A stretch of DNA of 64,000 bases from Gemmatales bacterium (GTDB lineage: Bacteria > Planctomycetota > Planctomycetia > Gemmatales > Gemmataceae), in assembly GCA_026004675.1 (NCBI GenBank), contig BPJP01000002.1, positions 717,335 through 781,334 on the forward strand. Direction: 5' to 3'. Below, piece by piece: positions 48,657-57,174 of this stretch. The first letter of the stretch is position 1. Each line of letters starts with the position of its first letter. The notes beneath the pieces are model-generated. The model searched no databases and had not been told where the DNA came from. It saw only the letters and a program-made list of their open reading frames with translations. Made by a program: the position numbers and the translations under genes.

Positions 48657-49313
48657 ATGGAACGGAGAATTTTCGCCTTTTTCGCTACGCTCCTTTTGGC
48701 CTTGTGTTTGAGTCTGGAACCGGCGTCGGCCGCCCCGCCACGCATCGGCTACGCCTACGGCTCATTCTACGCAGGAGGACCGAGGTTCGGTATCGGCTTC
48801 AACATCGGTAATTACCCGTATCCCGGACCGACGATTTTTCATCCCGCCTACGGCTACTATAGCGGATACCGAAGCTATTACGGCCCATACTATCCTCGCG
48901 CTTACGGCTACTCCAGCTATTACTTGCCCCGGTACGTTTTCGGCTATTACTACAACTATTATGGCGGCTACCAACCCGATTACTACCAGCCGGCCCGACC
49001 CGCCCTTCGACTCTATTCCGGAGATCCGCCGCTCTACTATTCCTATGGCGAACCCGCCGCCAAGGCGGACGAAGTTCCCCCAAACGCCGTTCTCATCACG
49101 GTGCGCGTGCCGGATGATGCAAAAATCTGGTTTTCCGGTCAACCAACCCAACAATCCGGTTCGATACGCAAATTCGTTTCGCCCCCGCTGGAGCCCGGCA
49201 AGACGTACTCGTACGAAGTCAAAGCCTCATGGAACGAAAACGGCAAGACCGTCGAAAAGACGAAGACGATTCCGGTTCGAGCTGGGGAGCACCTTACCGT
49301 CGAGTTTCCTTGA
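48657..49313 (+). CDS. Secreted Tyr-rich TIGR03000-domain protein
   Basis: 218 residues, with AAAGGGGG upstream and a signal peptide ending ASA. Residues ~30-120 are exceptionally rich in Tyr, Gly and Pro (GYYSGYRSYYGPYYPRAYGY), a low-complexity, probably surface or matrix segment. The C-terminal ~75 residues are the TIGR03000 domain (VRVPDDAKIWFSGQPTQQSG ... VRAGEHLTVEF). The domain is shared with 6150-6758. Function unknown; Tyr-rich segments could cross-link or mediate adhesion, which is speculation. Confidence 0.85.
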   Translation: MERRIFAFFATLLLALCLSLEPASAAPPRIGYAYGSFYAGGPRFGIGFNIGNYPYPGPTIFHPAYGYYSGYRSYYGPYYPRAYGYSSYYLPRYVFGYYYNYYGGYQPDYYQPARPALRLYSGDPPLYYSYGEPAAKADEVPPNAVLITVRVPDDAKIWFSGQPTQQSGSIRKFVSPPLEPGKTYSYEVKASWNENGKTVEKTKTIPVRAGEHLTVEFP

Positions 49314-49373
49314 TTCTCTGGCTCGTAACCAAGCTGCTGTTGGGACGGACCTGGATCGTTTGCGAGAGTCGCC

Positions 49374-50369
49374 ATGGCCGACAAGCCAAAAGTCTTCGTT
49401 ACACGTAACCTTCCCGATGCTGGACTGAAGCTGATCAAAGAGCATTGTGACGCGGAGATCTGGCCCGACCCGCTGCCTCCTCCTTACGAGGTGCTTTGCG
49501 AAAAGGTCAGCGATTGTGCGGGTTTGGTCTCCCTGTTGACGGACAGGGTCGACGAAGCATTGATGCAGCGGTCGCCCAAATTGAAGGTGATCAGCAACTT
49601 CGCGGTCGGTTTCAACAACATTGACATTGCGGCCGCGACCAGGCTGGGCATCGCCGTCGGCAACACGCCCGGCGTCCTGACGGATGCCACGGCGGACATG
49701 GCCTTTTGCCTGCTGATTGCCGCTGCACGTCGGCTCGTCGAAGGACATGCATACACGTTGGCCGGCAAATGGAAAACCTGGGAACCGCTCGGCCATCTCG
49801 GTCAGGACCTTGTCGGCCGAACCGTCGGGGTCATTGGCATGGGACGTATCGGCTACGCCTTCGCTAAACGCTGCCATGCCGGCTGGGACATGAAGGTCCT
49901 CTATTACGATCTTCACAAGAACGAAAAAGCCGAACAGGACTTAGGTGCCAGGCAAGTCGACCTCGACACCTTGTTGCGCGAGTCGGATTTCGTCTCTTTG
50001 CACACCGACCTGAACGAACAAACGCGGGGCATGATCGGCGCCGCCGAGTTCAAGAAAATGAAAAATACGGCTGTGTTGATCAACAGTGCCCGAGGTCCGC
50101 TTGTCAAACAGAAAGACCTTTACGAGGCCTTGAAGAATGGCGACATCTTCGCGGCAGGCTTGGATGTCACCGATCCCGAGCCTCCCGAAATGGACGATCC
50201 GTTGTTGACACTCCCTAACGTCATCATCGCACCGCACATCGCCAGCGCGACCGTCGGGACGCGCAACGCCATGGCGGAAATTTGTGCCAAAAACCTGATC
50301 GCCGGGTTGAAAGGGGAAAAACTTCCCGCATGGGTCAATCCCGAGGTGGAAGCAAACCGCCGGCGATAG
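49374..50369 (+). CDS. D-isomer-specific 2-hydroxyacid dehydrogenase (glyoxylate/hydroxypyruvate reductase-like)
   Basis: 331 residues, family length. The NAD(P) site is VGVIGMGRIGYAFAKR; the active-site Arg is in INSARGPLV, the Glu in TDPEPPEMDDPL and the His in APHIASAT. It reduces a 2-keto acid such as glyoxylate or hydroxypyruvate to the D-hydroxyacid. It begins 60 bases after the TIGR03000 gene, which has no obvious functional link. Confidence 0.9.
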   Translation: MADKPKVFVTRNLPDAGLKLIKEHCDAEIWPDPLPPPYEVLCEKVSDCAGLVSLLTDRVDEALMQRSPKLKVISNFAVGFNNIDIAAATRLGIAVGNTPGVLTDATADMAFCLLIAAARRLVEGHAYTLAGKWKTWEPLGHLGQDLVGRTVGVIGMGRIGYAFAKRCHAGWDMKVLYYDLHKNEKAEQDLGARQVDLDTLLRESDFVSLHTDLNEQTRGMIGAAEFKKMKNTAVLINSARGPLVKQKDLYEALKNGDIFAAGLDVTDPEPPEMDDPLLTLPNVIIAPHIASATVGTRNAMAEICAKNLIAGLKGEKLPAWVNPEVEANRRR

Positions 50370-50444
50370 TCGGCCGATTCTCCTTGGACAGGGTCGACTT
50401 CCAGGAGAAGCCGATTCTGCTTTGCGAAGGGGCGCATTTTTGCA

Positions 50445-52943
50445 CTAGCCGCTTTTTTGAACGGTCGGGTTGGATTTGGGCCGACCGGTTGGGGGGTTGA
50501 GTGGAAGGAAGATGGAGAATTCGCTACCCTGATCGAGTTGGCTGTAGACGTCGATGCGACCGCCGTGTCCCGCGACGATGCCATGGCTGATTGTCAGCCC
50601 GAGACCGGTGCCTTCCCCAACTGTTTTCGACGTGTAAAACGGGTCGAAGATTCGGGCCATTTCTTCGGTGCTGATGCCGCAGCCGTTGTCGGCCACTTTT
50701 ATCATCATTTCTTCTCCGACCGGTCGAATGGTGATGTCGATTTTGCCCGGGCGGTCGGCTTTCTCGATCGCCTGGGCAGCATTGACGAGCAGATTGAGCA
50801 AAACCTGGCCTATTTGGGTGGCGACGCAGCGTATCTTCGGTGTGCCTTCGCAGTGAATTTGTACTTCGATGTCTCGTTTCTTGAGCCGACCACGTATCAT
50901 TTCCAGGCTCGACTCGACCAGATCGGCGAGGTCGACCTCCTCGAGCTGGGGTCGGTCGGTGCGAGCCAGGGTGCGCAATCCTTGCACGATGCGTGACATC
51001 CGTTCCACCCCCTGGCGCGTTCGGGTCAGGATGCGTTCGAGGTTGTCGCGGATATAGTCATAATCGATCTGCTGGGCGAGTTGTTCCGCGCGCTGGGCGG
51101 CTTCCGGATCGACTTTGGCTAAAGCCTGTTGTGCCTGGCGATAGAGTTCCGTCAAGTTGCACATGCCGAGCATATCGCGTTGCAGAACGGCCAGATTGTT
51201 GCCGACATAGGCCAAAGGATTGTTGATCTCGTGAGCGATACCGGCACTCAACAACCCGATCGAGGCGAGTTTTTCGGACTGGACGAGCATGGCGCGCATC
51301 CGCTGTCGTTCGGTGATGTCTTCCGAGATGGCAAGAAGGTACTTTGGCTCGCCGGCGTCATCGAGAATGGGAATTTTTCGCGTGTGGAAAATTCTTTTTC
51401 CGTGCGGCGTGTCCAGCACTTCTTCAGGGATTTCGTGAGGCTGTTTGCTGGCGAGAACCTGGCGGTCGAGTTCCATCGAGCGTCTGGCCTGTTCGGCGGG
51501 AAAAATATCCTGGTCGGTTTTTCCGAGCAGGTTCTTGCGGTTGAGCCCAAGGACGTGTTCGGTTGTTTTGTTGACGCGTTCGAAGCGGAGTTGCTGGGCG
51601 TCTTTGACAAAGAGCATCGCAGGAATATTTTCGATGATGGAATCGAGGAAGCTGTTGATTTTTTTGACTTCGTCTTCGGATTTTTTGCGTGCGGTGACAT
51701 CCCAGAAGATTCCCTGCGTGCCGATGATCTTGCCTTCCGAATCCCGGATCGGCGCTTTGACGACTTGGACATAGAGTTTTTCGCCGTTGGGCAGGACGTG
51801 GTCTTCGACCGTTTCGAGGATGACGCCTTCCTGTAGGACTCGCTGATCGTCCTGGACATATTTATCGGCGAGTTCTTTGGGGAAGAGATCGTAATCGGTC
51901 TTGCCGAGGAGGTCTTCGAGCTTGCAATTGAGAGTGTTGCAGTAGCGCTGGTTGCCGAACGTGACGCGCCCCTGGCGGTCTTTGCGGAAGATGTTCTGGG
52001 GGAGGGTTTCGACGAGCGAATGGTACAATGCCTCGGAATGCCTGAGCGCTTCCGTGATCCGGGTTTGTTCGGCGAATTGCCCGATTTGGCTTCCTAACGA
52101 CGCGAGAGTCGACAACAGTTCCTCATCGAGCGTCGAGGGTCGGGTGCTGAAGAATTCAAGGACGCCAATCATGGCATCGCCCAGACGGACGGGCACCGCG
52201 CACGAGGAGACGAAGCCGGCATGGATGGCCGACTGCCAATGGTGCGAGCGATCGCCCAAGAGCTGAGCGGTCCAAACAGGCTGTCCGGTTTGCCAAACGG
52301 TTCCCGGCCCTGGTTCCTCCTTGTCGATGGTTGAGGTCTGGCAGAATTCGATAAAGGAAAGAGCCTTGGCGTGGTCGGCCAACCAGTGTTTGAAGTAGCG
52401 AAGTCGGCTTTTGTCGGGAGCGAGTTCCCAGTAGATGCCGACGTCCCAGTCCGCGATTTCGCCGATGGCCTGGAGAATGCGGGGGGCGGCGTCGTTGAGG
52501 GAAGACGATTCAGCCAGAACGCGGGTGACAGCATATTGCGAAGCGAGCCTGCGTTCGGCCGACTTGCGCCGGGTGATATCGCGCATGACTGCCAGCACGG
52601 CAGGTTTCCCGTCGAATTCGATCAACGAAGTATTGATGTCGACCTGAATGCGTCGGCCATCTTTGGCGACATGACAGCCTTCGCAAGCGAGGTTTCCCTG
52701 CTTCAATTGGTCTTGCAGTCGAGAGGCGAAGTTTCTGGCGAATTCAGGCGCGTCGATATCGCTGGCTTTCATCCGCAGGAGTTCGTCGCGGGAATAGCCT
52801 AGTCGGCGGCACGTGGCGGGATTGACTTCGAGAATTCGCCCCTCCAGGTCGTGCACGAAAACCGCGTCATCGATTGCTTCGAATAGCGCTTTGGCATAGC
52901 TTTCACGTCGACCGGCAACCTGGCTGGCCTCTTCACCCTGCAT
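50445..52943 (-). CDS. Multi-PAS/GAF sensor histidine kinase
   Basis: 832 residues. A first PAS (~12-125) is followed by a GAF-like domain (~140-290), two more PAS domains (~300-540, QNIFRKDRQGRVTFGNQRYC and PAMLFVKDAQQLRFERVNKT), then HisKA with the phospho-accepting His in AGIAHEINNPLAYVGN and a HATPase (DNGCGISTEEMARIFDPFY, GTGLGLTISHGIVAGHGG). There is no membrane helix, so it senses cytoplasmic cues. ATG 52943 follows GGAGCAAATGCG. It is the last gene of a signalling operon, 30 bases after the cyclase. No linked response regulator. Confidence 0.9.
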   Translation of the reverse strand: MQGEEASQVAGRRESYAKALFEAIDDAVFVHDLEGRILEVNPATCRRLGYSRDELLRMKASDIDAPEFARNFASRLQDQLKQGNLACEGCHVAKDGRRIQVDINTSLIEFDGKPAVLAVMRDITRRKSAERRLASQYAVTRVLAESSSLNDAAPRILQAIGEIADWDVGIYWELAPDKSRLRYFKHWLADHAKALSFIEFCQTSTIDKEEPGPGTVWQTGQPVWTAQLLGDRSHHWQSAIHAGFVSSCAVPVRLGDAMIGVLEFFSTRPSTLDEELLSTLASLGSQIGQFAEQTRITEALRHSEALYHSLVETLPQNIFRKDRQGRVTFGNQRYCNTLNCKLEDLLGKTDYDLFPKELADKYVQDDQRVLQEGVILETVEDHVLPNGEKLYVQVVKAPIRDSEGKIIGTQGIFWDVTARKKSEDEVKKINSFLDSIIENIPAMLFVKDAQQLRFERVNKTTEHVLGLNRKNLLGKTDQDIFPAEQARRSMELDRQVLASKQPHEIPEEVLDTPHGKRIFHTRKIPILDDAGEPKYLLAISEDITERQRMRAMLVQSEKLASIGLLSAGIAHEINNPLAYVGNNLAVLQRDMLGMCNLTELYRQAQQALAKVDPEAAQRAEQLAQQIDYDYIRDNLERILTRTRQGVERMSRIVQGLRTLARTDRPQLEEVDLADLVESSLEMIRGRLKKRDIEVQIHCEGTPKIRCVATQIGQVLLNLLVNAAQAIEKADRPGKIDITIRPVGEEMMIKVADNGCGISTEEMARIFDPFYTSKTVGEGTGLGLTISHGIVAGHGGRIDVYSQLDQGSEFSIFLPLNPPTGRPKSNPTVQKSG

Positions 52944-52973
52944 CGCATTTGCTCCAAACGACGACGGTTGCTG

Positions 52974-54768
52974 TCAACTCTTGCTTTCCATGACGATGAC
53001 GCCGTTCCAATCGGTTGGCGGCGTGCGGTGCCGCAAGGCGATGTACCCCGTCAGGAAATCCTTGACGCGGTCAGCTGGCGGCACCTTATAGAGCAAATCA
53101 ATGGCCTCGTCCCATTTGCCCGCAATAAAACAATCGACGGCCTGCTCATAAAAGGCGATGTGGTCCGCTGTCAGCTCGGGGAATTCCGATTCGGGGGGCA
53201 AGAGCTCATACACCGTCAACGGATTGTTCATTCCATAGGGTTTGACCCTGGCAAGCCGGCGGCAGCGTCCGACCTCGGCAGGCAGATGGGCTTTGACCTC
53301 TTCCGCCGTTCTCTCGTCCATCAGGATCGAAGCGCCCAGGATTTTCGTCATGCCTTCCAGCCGGGACGCGAGATTGACAACCGGACCGAACACGGTGACT
53401 TTGACTTGATCGCTGGTCCCGATACTGCCGGCGACTGCTCGCCCGGTCGTCATACCGATACCGACTCGAAAACCTGATAGGGCGTAGTCCGAACGATTGG
53501 CCCCCGCTTCGAACAGGGCACGAATGCCCAAAGCGGCGCTGCAGGCGCGCACGCTGGCGTCCGGCTGCGCGACGGGCCAACCCCAGAAGCCCATGGCGGC
53601 ATCACCGTGAAAATCACCGATCACGCCCCCCTGAGCCAGGATGTTTTCGGTCATTCCCTTCAGAGCTTTGCTGACGCGTTCGAGCAAAGCGAGCAAATCG
53701 TCTGACTGTTTCTCGGATTCTTTGGAAAAGCCTCGCAAATCGCAAAACAGAACAGTGACGTCGCTTTCTCTGGGTCGCAAAACCTCGGCAGGATCTTCGT
53801 TCGCCAGTTTTTCCATGACGGCGGGGGAAAAGAACTGGCTCAAACTTGCTTGCCTCTGCTGCAGCTGACGAACGTGCCGCAACGAGCCGAGGACAGCCGC
53901 AACCAGTTCGGCGAATTTCAAATCGTCCCCCAGTTCGCTGGTTGCCCAGGGTGAATTCAAGGTGGCGGAGGGATCGCCGCTGAATTGGCCAGCGACATAG
54001 ATTCCCCAGGTCGTGTGGGATTTAGCGCCCAAAATGGGAGTGCAAAACGCCCAATCGAAATTGGCGCCGGCCGTATATGCCGCGTTGTTGTCGCCCAGGC
54101 TGTTCCAGGCGTGAACGACCGTTTGCTTCTGCTTTGCCAAGGCTTCGCGGATGAGGCGCTGGCTGGGGCGAAAATCGCCCCCGGCGCTGAAACGCCGATC
54201 CCAATAGAGCACCTCGGCAATGGAACTTTCGTCCTCGATGTTGAGTTCAACGAGCGCCACGGCATCGGCGCGGCGAATCCCCGCCCGCAACATATTCACC
54301 AGGCGAACGTGCAGGTCGGCCTCGTTGGCCGCACCGGAAATCACGTTGGGCAGCCGGCTGAGAACGTCGATCTGGTGGGGTGCATCCCTGATTTTGATAG
54401 CGCGAACCTGCTCGATGCTCAACGTGCTTTCGTGAATCGGCGCCTGGCCGCCAATTTCCTCGTCCCTTTTTGTCGTGCTGGTGCAGGGTGAAGACCGTCT
54501 CGCCAATGACGAAGAACTCGCCGTGCCCCACTTCAAATTCGTTGGCAACTCGTCCACGAACAAACACCGGGTTGCGCGCGGTCGACAGTTTGCGCACTTT
54601 GAGCCGACCGTTCTGCATCTTCAACTCAACGTGCAAGCTGGAAATCAGCGAATCCCATGGGATCGACCACTCCCCCGCATCTCGACCGACAAGCACGGAG
54701 CGGTCGAGGGGAATGTTGCGTTTCCAGCGATCGTTCGCGTTCGGACCCTGGGCAACAAGTTCAACCAT
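52974..54768 (-). pseudogene. FHA-GAF-class III nucleotidyl cyclase, frameshifted (probable sequence error)
   Basis: Read from ATG 54768: an FHA domain (~25-95) with VLVGRDAGEWSIPWDSLISS and LHVELK; then, after five T at 54467-54471 that must be four, a GAF-like domain (~140-300) and a class III catalytic domain (~340-520), ~597 residues in all. One catalytic Asp is in VLFCDLRGFSKES and the second in DFHGDAAMGFWGWP; the transition-state Asn and Arg are in VVNLASRLEG. The Lys and Asp that usually select adenine are replaced (by Asp and Pro), so the base or activity is uncertain. FHA binds phosphothreonine, so the upstream kinase is the obvious partner. Confidence 0.86.
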
Positions 54769-54788
54769 TCGAAAAACAACTTCGCGGG

Positions 54789-57019
54789 TTAAATGCCTTT
54801 GTCAGCCGTGCCGTCCGTGCGGTTCGTTTGCCCCACCGTGCCCGTCAGTGACACCGTTCCCGACGGCAGTGCGAGAGAACTGCTCGGCAGGCCGATCCGG
54901 CGGCGAAAGGCGCGGGCCAGCCGCGATCGCGGCGAGTCGTTCAGCACGATGGCCACAAAGCTCCACAACATTGTAATGAAAGCCACCATCAATCCCAGCG
55001 CATACAGACCCAACCATCCAAGCTTGGTCTTCAGTTCCTCGACCGGTTTCAGGAGTTTCTCGCCGCTTTCCTGGGCGATGACCACCAGTCCCGACGGTTT
55101 GCCGCGAATCACGATCGGCTCGAACCACGCCAACCAGGGCCCGCTATAGGAGTCGGGCTTTTGCAAATTGACCGGATCGCGTATTTCGTTCATCCAGCGC
55201 TTATCAGACCATTGGAGTTTGCGTTGGTCGGCATCGGCGGGAGGCTTGTCGCCGCCGAATCCCAGTGCCGATTTGATAAGGTCGATCTCTTCGTCCTGGA
55301 GGCGAAAAATCCGCAGCCTGGCATCCGGATCATCCTGGCGGCGCCGTTGCAACTCGTGATGTTGCAAAACCAGGCCGCCGTTGTTCAAATCGACCAGGAT
55401 GGGAAACTCCAACTGGCCGTCTTCATCTCGCCGGGATCGCAACTCGGTAAAGTCGCCGACCTGGACGGTCATCGTCAGTATGCCGAGGACTTCGGACTCG
55501 CCTGGAGCCCCTTTCCAGATGCAGACGGAGAACGGCGCCACCCATTTGTCCCTGGCCATGTTTTGAAACATTGGCGAGAGGTAGGCGTCGACGTATTTCG
55601 CGGGGGGCATTTTTCGATGTCGCTGGGCGTCTTTGGCACCACCGTGAAAATACGAGCGAAAGGAAAAGTTCTTGCCGCGCGTTTCCCTTTTCAGGTCGAC
55701 CGGTACGCGCGCCAGTTGCACGCCGTTGCGATCGTTGATGAACCACACGTCTTCCGGCGAGGCGTCGAGTTTGAGGTTGTTTTCCTGGCGGAATTGTGCC
55801 AGCCAGGATTGCAGTTTTTTCTGCTCGGGGCTGCCGATGGGTTTTCCTGTTGCCGCTTCGAGGGCGGCCTTGAGCGCCGGATTGGCCGCTTCCCGTTCGA
55901 GTGCGTGAAAGCGTTTGACGATTTGGCCCTCGACCGCCTTGCGCATGAAGTTGGCATCGGAGCGTTTGCTGAGGCGGGTTTTGGCAATCAAGGTGCGTTG
56001 CGTGTCATCAATGACGCTGTTGAAGGCCATCCAGCCGATGATGGCCACGATCAGCATGCCGAAAATCGGGCCGACGACACCGAGCAGGATCAACGGCCGC
56101 CGGGCTTGACGCAAGCGGCGGGAATCGAGGGCGGCGATGATCGCGTGCGCATTGGGAAAACGGTCTTTGGGATTGACGGCCAAGCAGCGGTCGATGATCT
56201 CAGCGATGTGAACGATCGATCTCGGGGTGCTCTTTGTGCGCTTTTGGTTTGGGCGAGGTCTGCAGAAGTCGGCGATAGGCCTCAAGGCGCTTTTCCAGAT
56301 TGTCGCCATTCTGGATATCGGCCACCGCCTGGTCGGTGCGGTAAGGAGGCGCCCCGGTAACCATGCGGTAAAGCAAAGCTCCCAAAGCGTAAACGTCCCA
56401 GCGCACATCCGGTTCGGCGTGGATATTGGCCTGTTCCGGCGCCATGTAGAACAAGGTTCCCAGGGCGGGCTCCTGTTCGTGCGTCAGGCGGGGACTGTCC
56501 GAAATCGGCCAGGCGCGGCTTGCCATCGTTGTCGATAAGGATATTGGCCGGCTTGAGGTCGCAATGCAGAATACCTTTGCCATGGGCGTTGGTGATGCCG
56601 ATCAGAATCTCGCGGAACATTTCGACTGCTTCATTGACGGGCATCGTCCCGCGGCGCAACAAGTCTTCCAGCGAACCGCCCGACAAATATTCCATCACGT
56701 AATAGGGGGGATCGGCTTCCCAGCCCACTTCGAGCAGTTGCACGATGTGCCGAAAAGTGAAAAGAAAACGCAATTTTTCGACTTCACGTGACAAAAGTGG
56801 CCAATCGACTCCGCCGCGATGACTGAAAAATTTGATAGCGACTTGCTGGCCGGTGTTGCGATTGACAGCAGCCCACACTTCGCCGTAGGCTCCCCGGCCC
56901 AAAAGTTTTTCACTTTCATAGCCTGGCACCCGCGAAGGCGGACGCAGATGCTTCATGCTTAGATTCAGCGCGGCCTGCTGCTGCGGCTCGGACATCAGAG
57001 GTGTCAAATGTTCTTTCAT
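54789..57019 (-). pseudogene. Transmembrane Ser/Thr protein kinase with extracytoplasmic sensor, two frameshifts (probable sequence errors)
   Basis: Two breaks, at GGGG 56490-56493 and GGGG 56224-56227 (plus strand); each is mended by removing one base, giving ~743 residues. The kinase (~35-300) has [31 protein letters not shown] (HCD, not HRD), LADFG and YMAPEQ. One helix (LLGVVGPIFGMLIVAIIGWM) leads into a ~350-residue Cache-like sensor region, followed by a second helix (GLYALGLMVAFITMLWSFVA) and a short tail. ATG 57019 is chosen; MSEPQQ at 56995 is possible. It leads the operon, 20 bases before the FHA-cyclase. Confidence 0.85.
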
Positions 57020-57174
57020 CAGCCAGTTCGGATAAGCTTTGCATGCCGACTGCGATCCAACTAATGTAACGCTAATGGAGGGCAAATGCAATTATCACGC
57101 GCGGAACCGTTGCCACGCGCCGAAGCGACCAACAGTCTTTGACGGTTCATCCTCCATCTGAAAGGATAACGACG

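Noticed and set aside
55161..56360. 399-codon plus-strand open frame
   Set aside because: Antisense to the sensor and kinase region of 54789-57019; composition reflects the opposite strand.
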